In this document: positions 45,368 to 53,763 of the stretch, one piece after another
How the letters are laid out: the number at the start of each line of letters is the position of its first letter
Numbering within the stretch: position 1 is the first letter of the stretch
Assembly: GCA_015689685.1 (NCBI GenBank)
Contig: WVSL01000001.1
Location: 62,001-126,000 of the forward strand
DNA from: Rhodobacterales bacterium HKCCE2091
GTDB taxonomy: Bacteria > Pseudomonadota > Alphaproteobacteria > Rhodobacterales > Rhodobacteraceae
Length of the DNA: 64,000 nucleotides
Direction: 5' to 3'
Notes under the pieces: model-generated
Seen by the model: only the letters and a program-made list of their open reading frames with translations
Told to the model about the DNA's origin: nothing
The model's database searches: none
Position numbers and translations under genes: made by a program

Positions 45368-45524
45368 CCTCCGTTACGAATTCTTCGCATCATCCCCGTT
45401 CCGGGGTCACGGAAGGGTATTGGGCCGGGGAGCCCGCCTTCAAGTTGAGAATTTGTCATCTGGGTGGATTTCTGGTTAACGCCGCCGGCCCGGCAGGCGG
45501 AACGCCCGAAATCCGCGCGCGAAG

Positions 45525-45546
45525 GCGGCCGCCCGGGGACGGCCGC
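45525..45546 (-). terminator. Hairpin downstream of the cytochrome c gene
   Basis: GCGGCCG (45525-45531) pairs with CGGCCGC (45540-45546), giving a 7-bp all-G/C stem with an 8-nt loop, 18 nt past the cytochrome stop on the minus strand. No T-tract follows, so intrinsic termination is only possible. Confidence 0.35.
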
Positions 45547-45563
45547 GGCGCGGGATGAACCGC

Positions 45564-46088
45564 TTATTGCGATTGCTGTTCGATGTAGGCGATGACGTTC
45601 GCCCGGTCCTCGACGTCCGAGAGCCCGTTGAAGCTCATCGCGGTGCCCGGCGCGTAGTTGCGCGGCGACAGGATGAACTCCGAGATGTGCTCGGGATCCC
45701 AGTTGCCTTCCAGCGCCAGGAGCGCGTCGGAGTAGCCGAAGCCGTCCACCGAGGCGATGTCGCGGCCGACCACGCCGTCGAGATGCGGACCGACGCCGTT
45801 CGCGCCGTCGAGCGCGTGGCAGGCCTGGCACTGGCGCCACACCCGCGCGCCCGCGTCCGGATCCGCCGCGGCGTAGACGTCGGCGAACGGAACCGCGGGC
45901 TCGTCGCTCGCGGGGGCGTCGCTCGAAGCGACCTCGATCGAGTAGCCCGGCACGTGTTCCTCGCCGTGGCCGCCGGCACTGGGTTCGGTCGAATAGAGGC
46001 CCGAAGCCGCCCAGCCGCCCAGCATGAAGACCAGCACGGCCCCGAGGAAGCCGCCGCCGATCTTGGTGATGGTCATGGTGTCAAACAT
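45564..46088 (-). CDS. Membrane-anchored c-type cytochrome (CycM / c552-like)
   Basis: The 174-residue protein has an uncleaved N-terminal anchor (about residues 9-30), a linker and a class I cytochrome c domain with CQACH (around residue 88) and the Met ligand in GTAMSF near 148. It resembles membrane-bound CycM/c552 proteins that carry electrons from the bc1 complex to cytochrome oxidase. It is divergent from pheA over about 109 bp. A separate minor start at MTITK (residue 5) is possible. Confidence 0.92.
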   Translation of the reverse strand: MFDTMTITKIGGGFLGAVLVFMLGGWAASGLYSTEPSAGGHGEEHVPGYSIEVASSDAPASDEPAVPFADVYAAADPDAGARVWRQCQACHALDGANGVGPHLDGVVGRDIASVDGFGYSDALLALEGNWDPEHISEFILSPRNYAPGTAMSFNGLSDVEDRANVIAYIEQQSQ

Positions 46089-46197
46089 CAGAGGTCCCGT
46101 TGCCGCGCCGATTTTCGCCGTATCTATCGCCTTCCCGGCGCGGCTGGCAAGGTGTAGGGAGCGCGACCAAACGCCCGCAACGGGAGGGGAGACCGCA

Positions 46198-47028
46198 ATG
46201 ACCGCAAAGATCGCCTTCCAGGGCGAACCCGGCGCCTATTCCCACCAGGCCTGCCGCGAGGCGCGCCCGGAGCTCAAGCCGATGCCCTGCCCCACGTTCG
46301 AAGACGTGATCGACGCGGTCCAGACAGGGGTCGCGGACGAGGCGATGCTGCCGGTCGAGAATTCCACCTACGGTCGCGTCGCCGACATCCACCGGCTTCT
46401 GCCCGACAGCGGCCTGCACATCGTGGGCGAGGCCTTCGTGCGGGTGCACATCAACCTCCTCGGCGTGAAGGGCGCGAAGGTCGAGGACGTGACCGAGGCC
46501 TGGAGCCACCTCGTGCTCCTGCCGCAATGCAGCCGGTTCCTGCGCCAGCACGGCATCCGCGGCCATGTCAGCCCCGACAACGCCCGCGCCGCCCGCGACG
46601 TGGCCGAACGCGGCGACCGGCATGCCGCGGCGCTGGCCTCGGAACTGGCCGCCGAGATCTACGGGCTCGACGTGCTGGCCCGCCACGTCGAAGACCACGA
46701 CACCAACACCACCCGCTTCCTGATGATGTCGCGGCAGGCCGACATGACCCGCCGGTCGGACCGGATGATGACCAGTTTCGTGTTCCGCGTCCGCAACATC
46801 CCCGCCGCGCTCTACAAGGCGATGGGCGGGTTCGCCACCAACGGCGTGAACATGACCAAGCTGGAAAGCTACATGGTCGACGGCGTCTTCACCGCGACAC
46901 AGTTCTACGCCGACATCGAGGGCCACCCCGAGGACCGCTCCGTGCGGCTTGCGATGGAAGAGCTGGGTTACTTCACGACCGAGCTGCGCGTGCTCGGCAC
47001 CTATCCCGCGGACCCGGTGCGGGACTGA
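46198..47028 (+). CDS. pheA: Prephenate dehydratase
   Basis: The 276-residue monofunctional enzyme makes phenylpyruvate from prephenate for phenylalanine synthesis. The catalytic region runs to about 180, with FQGEPGAYSHQA, PVENSTYGRV and the NTTRF motif with the catalytic Thr-Arg-Phe. A C-terminal ACT domain (about 195-275) includes NMTKLESYMVDG, the site for feedback control by Phe. The ATG at 46198 is preceded by CGGGAGGGGAG. Its last 28 bases overlap the convergent receiver-like gene. Confidence 0.96.
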   Translation: MTAKIAFQGEPGAYSHQACREARPELKPMPCPTFEDVIDAVQTGVADEAMLPVENSTYGRVADIHRLLPDSGLHIVGEAFVRVHINLLGVKGAKVEDVTEAWSHLVLLPQCSRFLRQHGIRGHVSPDNARAARDVAERGDRHAAALASELAAEIYGLDVLARHVEDHDTNTTRFLMMSRQADMTRRSDRMMTSFVFRVRNIPAALYKAMGGFATNGVNMTKLESYMVDGVFTATQFYADIEGHPEDRSVRLAMEELGYFTTELRVLGTYPADPVRD

Positions 47029-47432
47029 GGCTCGGCCTCGGGGGTCACCTCGCGGTGCAGCCAGGCCTCGATACGCGGCGGCAGGTCGTCGACGCGGATC
47101 GGTTTGGAAAGACGTCCGATGATGCCCGGCAGGTCGACCGGCCCGTTTTCCTCGGGCGCGATCACCACGGTCGGGATCCCGCGTTCGGCCAGCCAGCCAA
47201 GCGGGACCTCGGACCGCGGGTCCGTCGGCATCAGGTCGACGATGGCCACGGAGATCGGGCCGAGGCAGTCGGGCGGGGGGCGATCGGCTGAATTCGCGCT
47301 GATCCAGACGGAACCGCCACGCGCCTCGAACGCCTGCCGGAGGTCCAGCGCGAAGATCGCATCCGAGCTGAACAGCGCGATCTGTCCGATGTGTGGCCCT
47401 CCGTCTTGCAGTTCATGAGGTCTGAGCAGCAT
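47001..47432 (-). CDS. Stand-alone receiver-like (response-regulator-type) protein
   Basis: The 143-residue protein resembles a CheY-type receiver without an output domain. Beta1 ends in ALFSSD, the presumed phospho-acceptor Asp lies in VAIVDLMP, and the late LSKPI carries the conserved Lys-Pro. The Thr/Ser switch position is Ala (VVIAPEE), and the acidic pair is reduced, so phosphorylation is uncertain. I chose the ATG at 47432 because AGGAGGA is correctly spaced; the longer frame adds seven residues. It overlaps pheA by 28 nt tail to tail and is divergent from a ribbon-helix-helix gene. Confidence 0.65.
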   Translation of the reverse strand: MLLRPHELQDGGPHIGQIALFSSDAIFALDLRQAFEARGGSVWISANSADRPPPDCLGPISVAIVDLMPTDPRSEVPLGWLAERGIPTVVIAPEENGPVDLPGIIGRLSKPIRVDDLPPRIEAWLHREVTPEAEPQSRTGSAG

Positions 47433-47451
47433 TAAAGTTCCTCCTGACCCC

Positions 47452-47457
47452 ACTATA
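47452..47457 (-). promoter_or_regulatory. Candidate -10 element of the receiver-like gene
   Basis: TATAGT on the minus strand lies 19 nt before the ATG, with a weak TTAGGA 17 bp further upstream. The transcript would start close to the ribosome-binding site, leaving a leader of only about 14 nt. The surrounding 200 bp are clearly more A/T-rich than the rest of the window. Confidence 0.3.
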
Positions 47458-47561
47458 GGGACGAATCCGGTAACTCCTAATCTTTTCAGGGGCTTGCTAT
47501 ATGCAAATACCTCGCCCAGCGCGCTTGAGGGAACTTGGGGGAATTTTGTCGGTTACTTCCC

Positions 47562-47589
47562 TTGAAAACATCGCACGCTTCACTAAAAA
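47562..47589 (+). promoter_or_regulatory. Candidate promoter of the ribbon-helix-helix gene
   Basis: TTGAAA (47562-47567) is followed after 16 bp by TAAAAA (47584-47589), upstream of the ATG at 47638. It lies in the A/T-rich gap shared with the divergent receiver-like gene. The match is moderate. Confidence 0.3.
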
Positions 47590-47637
47590 CGCCCGTCATA
47601 CTATCTTTGAGTAAATTGAGGCTCCCGAAGGTTCGTC

Positions 47638-47859
47638 ATGCCGAATTCTGGCTCCAAGCGTCTGGAACGCTTGCAAATCATGGTCACCGACGACGAACTG
47701 CGAGCGCTCGACGACTTCCGGTTCCAGAAACGTATGCCGAGTCGGTCCGCCGCCGTGCGCGAGTTGCTGCGCCGCGGGCTCGCCGGCGATGGCTTCTTCA
47801 ACGAGGCCGATGGCGGCACCAACTCCGGCGATTACGGCGTGATCGACCCCAAGTCCTGA
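47638..47859 (+). CDS. Small ribbon-helix-helix protein
   Basis: The 73-residue protein has the short beta strand LQIMVTDDELRALDDF followed by SRSAAVRELLRRGL, a typical CopG/Arc ribbon-helix-helix layout of dimeric DNA-binding proteins. The C-terminal 20 residues are Gly/Asn/Asp-rich and probably unstructured. A GAAGG motif precedes the ATG. No toxin partner gene lies next to it, so it is probably a free regulator rather than an antitoxin. Its targets could include its own divergent promoter region. Confidence 0.8.
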   Translation: MPNSGSKRLERLQIMVTDDELRALDDFRFQKRMPSRSAAVRELLRRGLAGDGFFNEADGGTNSGDYGVIDPKS

Positions 47860-48234
47860 TACCCTGCCGGCGCAGGTCCGCCGCCGACCGGCGACCATGT
47901 GCCTTTTCTGGGTTAACCGGAATTTAGCCTTGTCACGGTAGAACCCGCAGCCGGTCGACCGACTCGAATGGACGGTTCCGGCGCGCGGCACCGAAGACAG
48001 CCCCGAAAGGGCCAAGGTTCCCAAGCGTCACCCAACCGCCGGCATCCGCCCCCACTGGCACGGGGGCGTCCCCGAACCGCTCCGCCCAGAGGCGGCGCCG
48101 CTTCGATTCCGCGATTTCCGGCCGGTCCGGCACGCGATGCCCGACCTGCCGCCTTCCCGGCCCGAGCGATCCGCGCCGCACGGTGGCGCCCCGGGCGGCT
48201 TGTGCCCCCCGCGGTGCGGACGTATGGCGGATGC
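47860..48234. other. 375-nt gap between the ribbon-helix-helix and EamA genes
   Basis: No plus-strand gene is supported. On the minus strand a frame at 47933-48181 has a plausible protein composition and is listed separately. The rest shows only short G/C-rich repeats near 48160-48230, just before the permease start. I see no clear promoter, riboswitch or RNA gene. Confidence 0.5.
47933..48181 (-). CDS. Possible small hypothetical protein
   Basis: This frame of 82 codons (or 66 from a GTG at 48133) ends in a stretch with balanced composition, including GGWVTLGNLGPFGAVFGAAR, unlike the Arg/Pro-rich readings of non-coding frames here. Third-position G/C is lower than in neighbouring genes but still biased. 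There is no strong ribosome-binding site, and I do not recognise a family. It could be a real small gene or chance. Confidence 0.3.
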   Translation of the reverse strand: MRRGSLGPGRRQVGHRVPDRPEIAESKRRRLWAERFGDAPVPVGADAGGWVTLGNLGPFGAVFGAARRNRPFESVDRLRVLP

Positions 48235-49155
48235 ATGAACCCCCTGCGCGGCATTGGTCTGAAGATCGCCTCCGTGATCGTCTTCGTGGCGATGTCGGCG
48301 ATCATCAAGTCGACCTCGGGCCATGTCCCGGCCGGCGAGGCCGTGTTCTTCCGCTCCCTGTTCGCGATCCCGGTCATCGTCGGCTGGCTCGTCTACCGCG
48401 GCGATCTCGGCACCGGCCTGCGGACGTCGAACCCGATGGGGCACTTCTGGCGCGGCCTGGTCGGCACCACCGCGATGGGTCTCAGCTTCGCCGCGCTCGG
48501 CTTCCTGCCGCTGCCCGAGGTCACCGCCATCGGCTACGCCGCGCCGCTTCTCGTGGTCGTCTTCGCGGCGATGTTCCTGGGCGAGACGGTGCGCCTGTTC
48601 CGCCTGTCGATGGTGGGCGCCGGTCTCGCCGGGGTGCTGATCGTGCTGTCGCCGCGCCTGAACGTGGACCCGACCGCCGCCGGTCTCGCCGCGCGGCTCG
48701 GCGCGATGCTGATGCTGACCTCCGCGATCTGCGCCGCCCTAGCGCAGGTCTTCGTCCGCAAGCTGGTGCAGACAGAGGGCACGGCGGCGATCGTGTTCTA
48801 TTTCTCGGTCACGGCGACCGGCCTGTCGCTCCTGACGCTGCCCTGGGGGTGGGTCGTTCCAGCACCGGGCGAGGCCGCGCTCCTGGTGCTTGCCGGGCTT
48901 CTCGGCGGGTTCGGCCAGATCCTCCTGACCTCGTCCTACCGCCACGCCGACGCCTCGCTGATCGCGCCGTTCGAATACAGCTCGATGCTGCTCGCGATTC
49001 TCGTCGGCTACTTCGTCTTCGCCGAGGTGCCGACGCCCCGGATGCTGCTCGGCGCGGCGATCATCTGCGCGGCGGGCGTGGCGATCATCCTGCGCGAACG
49101 CCAGCTCGGCCTCGAACGGGCGCGGCAGCGCAAGGCGATGTCGAACCAGCAGTAA
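48235..49155 (+). CDS. EamA-family (DMT superfamily) transporter
   Basis: The 306-residue inner-membrane protein has ten predicted helices in two EamA repeats. It opens with IASVIVFVAMSAIIKS and FFRSLFAIPVIVGWLVYRG. The second repeat is near residue 160-290 and ends with LLGAAIICAAGVAIIL. Members move amino acids, nucleotide sugars or other metabolites, and direction and substrate cannot be read from sequence. I chose the ATG at 48235, as the longer frame lacks similarity to transporters. Confidence 0.9.
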   Translation: MNPLRGIGLKIASVIVFVAMSAIIKSTSGHVPAGEAVFFRSLFAIPVIVGWLVYRGDLGTGLRTSNPMGHFWRGLVGTTAMGLSFAALGFLPLPEVTAIGYAAPLLVVVFAAMFLGETVRLFRLSMVGAGLAGVLIVLSPRLNVDPTAAGLAARLGAMLMLTSAICAALAQVFVRKLVQTEGTAAIVFYFSVTATGLSLLTLPWGWVVPAPGEAALLVLAGLLGGFGQILLTSSYRHADASLIAPFEYSSMLLAILVGYFVFAEVPTPRMLLGAAIICAAGVAIILRERQLGLERARQRKAMSNQQ

Positions 49156-49251
49156 CGAACCGCGCGGGGGGCATGGCCGAACGCCGCGGGCCGTGCCGAC
49201 GGAACGCCTTCGGGCCGGTTCGGACAGGCGCCCCACCCGGCCCGCGCGCGC

Positions 49252-49704
49252 CTACCCTTTCTCCACCCGCGCGACTTCCGCCGCCAGCCGCGCCTGCATC
49301 CGCGCCAGGACCCGCGGACGGGCCAGCTTCAGGCTCTGCACGAACAGGCGCGCGCCGAGGCTGTCGGGGCGCAGGTCGGTGACCGAACCGATCCGCGTGA
49401 CCCGGTGGCCGAGCGGCACCAGCAGGATCTCCTGCGCCACGCGAAGCCCGCCGATCCGCGCCTCAAGCTCCAGCGACCGGCCCGGCACCATCGCGACGAC
49501 CCGCGCCGCGATCTCGCGCCGCCGCCCGCGCACCTCGCCCTCGCCTTCCCACGCAACACCGGGGCCGAGTTCGGTCCAGCCGCCGACGCGGTCGATCCGC
49601 ACCCCGCGCCCGCGCAGGACCGCCTCGATCCGGTCGGCGTCGGTGATCGCGGCGAAGACCCTGTCGGCGGGCGCCTCTGCGTCCTGGCTGACCTTGATCT
49701 TCAT
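49252..49704 (-). CDS. SRPBCC (START-like) family protein
   Basis: The 150-residue protein is a helix-grip fold of the polyketide-cyclase/AHSA1-like SRPBCC superfamily, with KIKVSQDAEAPADRVFAAITD at its start and a long C-terminal helix. Such proteins bind hydrophobic ligands and are often of unknown role. The gene starts 4 nt past the stop of nudC on the same strand, so it is probably cotranscribed with it. Confidence 0.85.
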   Translation of the reverse strand: MKIKVSQDAEAPADRVFAAITDADRIEAVLRGRGVRIDRVGGWTELGPGVAWEGEGEVRGRRREIAARVVAMVPGRSLELEARIGGLRVAQEILLVPLGHRVTRIGSVTDLRPDSLGARLFVQSLKLARPRVLARMQARLAAEVARVEKG

Positions 49705-49708
49705 CGCC

Positions 49709-50656
49709 TCACCCGACCCGGCCGGACAGCCACATCTCGATCAGGTGCTGCGCGATCGCGCCCCGGCGCGGCGGGCGCAGCTTCGCGTGCCGGCCCTCGG
49801 CGGCCTCCAGCACCTCGGCCTTCGACAGCCACAGTGCATCGTCCAGTTCCACCGGGTCGAGCGTGATGTCGCGGGTCAGCGCCTCGGCCCGCATCCCGAC
49901 CATCAGCGAGGCCGGGAACGGCCAGGGCTGACCGGCGACGTAGGACACCGGGCCGAGCCGGACGCCGGTCTCCTCGAACACCTCGCGCGCGGCCGCGGCC
50001 TCCAGCGTCTCGCCCGGCTCCACGAACCCTGCGAGCAGCGAGTACATGCCCTCGGGCCAGGCCGGCGACCGGCCGAGCAGCAGGTCGTCGCCGTGGGTCA
50101 CCAGCATGATGACGACCGGGTCGGTGCGTGGGAAATGCCGGGTGCCGCAGGACGGGCAGATCCGCTGCCAGCCACCCGCCTCGGCGATGCTGCGCGACCC
50201 GCAGGCGGCGCAGAACCGGTGGCTGACGTGCCAGCCCAGGACCGCTTTCGCCGTCGCCGCCAGTTCCGCGTCGCGGGCGGACAGGCGAGGCATGAGCGCG
50301 CCCCGCAACTCGTGGAAGCCGCTGCCGTCCGGCGCGTCGGGGTGGACCTGCACGCTCGGGTCGAAGAACACGCCCGACGGCGGCGCCTCGGAGGCGGTCC
50401 AGCCCGAGATGTCGGCGGCGAAGCGCGCCTGCCCGTCGTCGAGCCCCAGAAACACCCGTTCCGCCCCGGCCTGGTCCAGCAGCGCCGAACCCTCGCGGGT
50501 CCAGACCAGCGCGCCGTCGGCATCGGCCAGCGGCTTGCCGCGCCAGACAGGCAGCACCGCGGCGCCGTCGGACAGGAGCCGGGCGAGTTCCTCCGCGTCG
50601 GCCCGCAGATGCGCCGCCCGGTCGAGCCCCGAGGCCCCGAAAGTCACCGTGTCCAT
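49709..50656 (-). CDS. nudC: NAD(+) diphosphatase / NAD-decapping Nudix enzyme
   Basis: The 315-residue NudC hydrolyses NAD(H), or removes NAD caps from RNA, to yield NMN. The zinc ribbon has four cysteines (CAACGS and CPSCG, about 165-190). The Nudix box, from GFVEPGETLE to REVFEETG, is near 225-245, and the NudC-specific AGQPWPFPAS follows. I chose the ATG at 50656; the upstream extension is non-homologous. A SRPBCC gene follows at 4 nt. Confidence 0.94.
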   Translation of the reverse strand: MDTVTFGASGLDRAAHLRADAEELARLLSDGAAVLPVWRGKPLADADGALVWTREGSALLDQAGAERVFLGLDDGQARFAADISGWTASEAPPSGVFFDPSVQVHPDAPDGSGFHELRGALMPRLSARDAELAATAKAVLGWHVSHRFCAACGSRSIAEAGGWQRICPSCGTRHFPRTDPVVIMLVTHGDDLLLGRSPAWPEGMYSLLAGFVEPGETLEAAAAREVFEETGVRLGPVSYVAGQPWPFPASLMVGMRAEALTRDITLDPVELDDALWLSKAEVLEAAEGRHAKLRPPRRGAIAQHLIEMWLSGRVG

Positions 50657-50958
50657 CCTGCCCGCCCTCGCCCCGTCGCCGCGTTCCGCCCTGCCTGCGT
50701 AGCCTGATCGGCGCGGCGGGACAAACGGCGTGATTCCGGGCGCCGCGCCGCCCGTTCCGTCGCCGCAGCGCCGAATGAAGCGGCAACCGCACAAAGTGCG
50801 GGCATTTCGCCGTGCTTTTGGGCAAACTCGACCGCGCGACCCCGCAGGGCCCGTCGCGAGATTGACCACCAATGGGGCATCTGTGATCCCCGCGGATGCG
50901 CGCCGCGCGGCGTCCCGCACGGCCAATGACAAACCATGACCCCCAGGGAGGGCCATCC
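50657..50958. other. 302-nt divergent control region between nudC and the ABC importer
   Basis: This gap separates nudC (minus) from the importer genes (plus). A TTGACC at 50862-50867, with a weak TGATCC about 16 bp later, is a possible promoter for the importer. I looked for the conserved elements of a TPP riboswitch, since relatives of the binding protein can import thiamine precursors, and did not find them. No gene is supported here. Confidence 0.4.
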
Positions 50959-51975
50959 ATGTTCCACCGCCCGCTGTCCGCGGCTTTCGCCGCCAGCCTT
51001 CTTGCCGCGCCGGTCCTGGCGCAGGACCTGACCGACGTTCCCTTCGCGCTCGACTGGCGCTTCGAAGGCCCCTCGGCGCCGTACTTCCTCGCCATCGACA
51101 ACGGCTACTTCGAGGAACAGGGCCTGTCGGTCGAGGTGACCGCGGGCGAAGGCTCGCTCGACGCGATCCCGAAGGTCGCCACCGGCGCCTTCCCGATGGG
51201 TTTCGCCGACATCAACTCCCTGATCCGCTTCCTCGACCAGAACCCCGGCGCGCCCGTCACCGCCGTGATGATGATCTACGACAGCCCGCCCTTCGCCATC
51301 GTCGGCCGGGTCAGCCAGGGCATCGAGGGCATCGAGGACCTGGAAGGCTCCACCCTCGGCGCGCCGCCGCCGGACGGGGCCTGGGCGCAGTTCCCGATCC
51401 TCGCCGAGGTGAACGGCATCGACGTGTCGACCATCACCGTGGAGCCCGTGGGCTTCCCCACCCGTGAACCGATGCTGGCCGAGGGCAACGTCGACGCCGT
51501 CACCGGCTTCAACTTCTCGTCCTACCTCAGCCTCGCCCGTCTCGGCATCCCCGAGGAGGACATCACCACGATCCTGTTCTCCGACTACGGGGTGGAGCTC
51601 TACGGCAACGCGATCATCGTCAACACCGACTTCGCCGCCGAGAACCCCGAGATCGTGACCGGCTTCCTGACCGCCGTGGCGCAGGGCGTGCAGGCCGCGA
51701 TCGACGATCCGGCCGCCGGTGCCGCCGCGGTGATCGACCGCAACCCGGCCGGCGACGTGGAGCTCGAACAGCGCCGGCTCGAACTGGCGCTCGACGCCAA
51801 CATCGTGACCGACTGGGCGCTCGAGAACGGGCTCGGCGGGATCGACCCCGACCGCATGGCCGCGGCGCTGGAACAGATGCAGCTCGTCTACGAGTTCCAG
51901 AATGCGCCCGACGCATCGCTCTACTTCACCGACGCCTACCTGCCGCCGGCAGAGGCGCGGATGATCAGCGAGTGA
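50959..51975 (+). CDS. ABC importer substrate-binding protein, NMT1/THI5-like
   Basis: The 338-residue periplasmic protein has a cleavable signal peptide (about residues 1-21, ending VLAQ) and the NMT1/THI5/SsuA fold: DWRFEGPSAPYFLAIDNGYF at its start and a typical GSLDAIPKVATGAF hinge. Relatives bind pyrimidine thiamine precursors, sulfonates or nitrate-like ions. I chose the ATG at 50959, with CAGGGAGGG upstream. The ATPase follows 85 nt after the stop and the permease overlaps that by 4 nt, completing the importer. The ligand is unknown. Confidence 0.9.
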   Translation: MFHRPLSAAFAASLLAAPVLAQDLTDVPFALDWRFEGPSAPYFLAIDNGYFEEQGLSVEVTAGEGSLDAIPKVATGAFPMGFADINSLIRFLDQNPGAPVTAVMMIYDSPPFAIVGRVSQGIEGIEDLEGSTLGAPPPDGAWAQFPILAEVNGIDVSTITVEPVGFPTREPMLAEGNVDAVTGFNFSSYLSLARLGIPEEDITTILFSDYGVELYGNAIIVNTDFAAENPEIVTGFLTAVAQGVQAAIDDPAAGAAAVIDRNPAGDVELEQRRLELALDANIVTDWALENGLGGIDPDRMAAALEQMQLVYEFQNAPDASLYFTDAYLPPAEARMISE

Positions 51976-52060
51976 TCGCGACCCGCCCGAAGGTTCCCCG
52001 CGCGGGACCTTCGGGCAACGGGTTCCCGCGGGAAACCGGCAGGCGTTTCGGGGGCAGGCC

Positions 52061-52909
52061 ATGACCGAGAACACCATCGAACTCAGGGAAGTCACCCACG
52101 CCTACCGCACCGAGGCGGGTCCGCTGCCGGTGCTCGACGACCTGTCGATCAAGGTGCCGAAAAACAGCTTCTGCGCCGTCGTCGGCCCCTCGGGCTGCGG
52201 CAAGTCCACGCTCACGCGCCTCGTGTCCGGCCTGATGATCCCGAACGAGGGGCAGGTCTGGCTGTCGAACCACATGGTCACCTCGCCGCGGCCGACCGTG
52301 GGCATGGCGTTCCAGAACCCGGTGCTGCTGGAATGGCGCACGATCCTGCAGAACATCCTGCTGCCGCTGGAGATCGTGAAGACCAAGCTGTCGAAGGATC
52401 AGCAGATCGAACGTGCCCGGTCGCTCCTGAAGCTCGTCGGTCTCGACGGGTTCGAGGACAAGCGCCCGTCGGAACTGTCGGGCGGGATGCGCCAGCGCGC
52501 CTCGCTCTGCCGCGCGCTCATTCACAAGCCCGAGGTGCTGATCCTCGACGAGCCGTTCGGCGCGCTCGACGCCTTCACCCGCGAGGACCTGTGGTGCACC
52601 ATGCACGACCTCCGCGCGGAGGAGCCGTTCACCTGCCTTCTCATCACCCATGACCTGCGCGAATCGGTGTTCCTCGCCGACCAGGTCATCGTGCTGTCGG
52701 GCCGTCCCGCTCACGCGCAGCACATCCTGAACGTCGACATCCCCGCGCCGCGCACGCTGGAGGATCTCTACACCCCGAAGGCGGTCGAGATGCTCGCCGT
52801 CCTGCGCGAGCAGATCCAGATCGCGCAGGGCCGCAGCGACGCCGCCTCCGCGCCCGCCGCGCCCGCGAAACCGGCCCATCGCGGACCGATCCCGGGGGCG
52901 TTGGGATGA
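52061..52909 (+). CDS. ABC importer ATPase (SsuB/TauB/ThiZ type)
   Basis: The 282-residue ATPase has GPSGCGKST (Walker A, about residue 41), the Q-loop AFQNPVLL, the signature LSGGMRQR and Walker B VLILDEPFGALD. It resembles the ATPases of nitrate/sulfonate/taurine-type importers. The C-terminal 30 residues form an Ala/Pro-rich tail. Its stop overlaps the permease start by 4 nt. Confidence 0.92.
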   Translation: MTENTIELREVTHAYRTEAGPLPVLDDLSIKVPKNSFCAVVGPSGCGKSTLTRLVSGLMIPNEGQVWLSNHMVTSPRPTVGMAFQNPVLLEWRTILQNILLPLEIVKTKLSKDQQIERARSLLKLVGLDGFEDKRPSELSGGMRQRASLCRALIHKPEVLILDEPFGALDAFTREDLWCTMHDLRAEEPFTCLLITHDLRESVFLADQVIVLSGRPAHAQHILNVDIPAPRTLEDLYTPKAVEMLAVLREQIQIAQGRSDAASAPAAPAKPAHRGPIPGALG

Positions 52910-53673
52910 ACAGCACGTTCCGCAAGGTCGGCGTTCCGATCCTCTTCATCGTCGCGGTTCTCGCGCTCTGGGAATGGGCGGTCTGGGCGGCGGGCCTGCC
53001 GGATTACCGCATGGCCTCTCCCTCGGACCTGGTGCCGAAGTTCTGGCAGTTCCGCGAGCTGTTCCTCGTCGCCTCGTGGCAGACGCTCTGGCGGACGACG
53101 GCGGGGCTCGGCCTCGCCATCGTGGTCGGCACCGCCATCGGGATGGTGATGGGCTTCTCGCGGATCGCGCGCGAAGGGCTCTACCCGCTGCTCGTCGGCT
53201 TCAACGCGATCCCGAAGGCCACCGTGGTGCCCATCGTCGCGCTGATTTTCGTGGGCCAGCACGACTTCAACACGATCCTGATCGCGTTCATGATCTCGTT
53301 CTTCCCGATCGCGGTCTCGGTCTCCATCGGCCTCAGCACGCTGGAGCCCGAATACCGCGACATCCTGCGTTCGCTCGGCGCCTCGAACCTGACGATCTTC
53401 TGGAAGATCGCGCTGCCCAAGACGCTGCCGGAATTCTTCGGCGCGCTGAAGGTCGCGGTCACGCTCGCCTTCATCGGCACCAACCTGATGGAGATCGTCA
53501 GCCCCCATGGCCGCGGCCTTGGCGCGCTGTTCGATTCGGGGCGCATCAGCGCGGACTACCCGCTGATGTTCGCGGTGCTGCTGATGCTCGCCTTCCTCGG
53601 CATCCTGCTGTTCTACGTCGTGGTGCTGGCAGAGCGGATCTTCGCGGGATGGGCCGAACGTAGCCCGGGCTGA
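52906..53673 (+). CDS. ABC importer permease (SsuC/TauC/ThiX type)
   Basis: The 255-residue BPD_transp_1 permease has six membrane segments. The EAA loop near residue 160 reads YRDILRSLGASNLTIFWKIALP. It forms a homodimeric channel with the ATPase at 52061. It is the last gene of the three-gene importer and starts inside the ATPase stop codon region (ATGA). Confidence 0.92.
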   Translation: MNSTFRKVGVPILFIVAVLALWEWAVWAAGLPDYRMASPSDLVPKFWQFRELFLVASWQTLWRTTAGLGLAIVVGTAIGMVMGFSRIAREGLYPLLVGFNAIPKATVVPIVALIFVGQHDFNTILIAFMISFFPIAVSVSIGLSTLEPEYRDILRSLGASNLTIFWKIALPKTLPEFFGALKVAVTLAFIGTNLMEIVSPHGRGLGALFDSGRISADYPLMFAVLLMLAFLGILLFYVVVLAERIFAGWAERSPG

Positions 53674-53763
53674 GCCGAAGGCCGCGCGGTCGGCACAATC
53701 GCTCCCCAAGATGACCCCAATTCGCGGATAGTTTTCGGCGAAACGTCATCTCCGGGGGCCACC

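Noticed and set aside
50657-50958. A TPP riboswitch upstream of the NMT1/THI5-type importer
   Set aside because: The conserved CTGAGA and ACCTGA-type elements are not present in the gap, so no riboswitch is called and thiamine-precursor import is not claimed.
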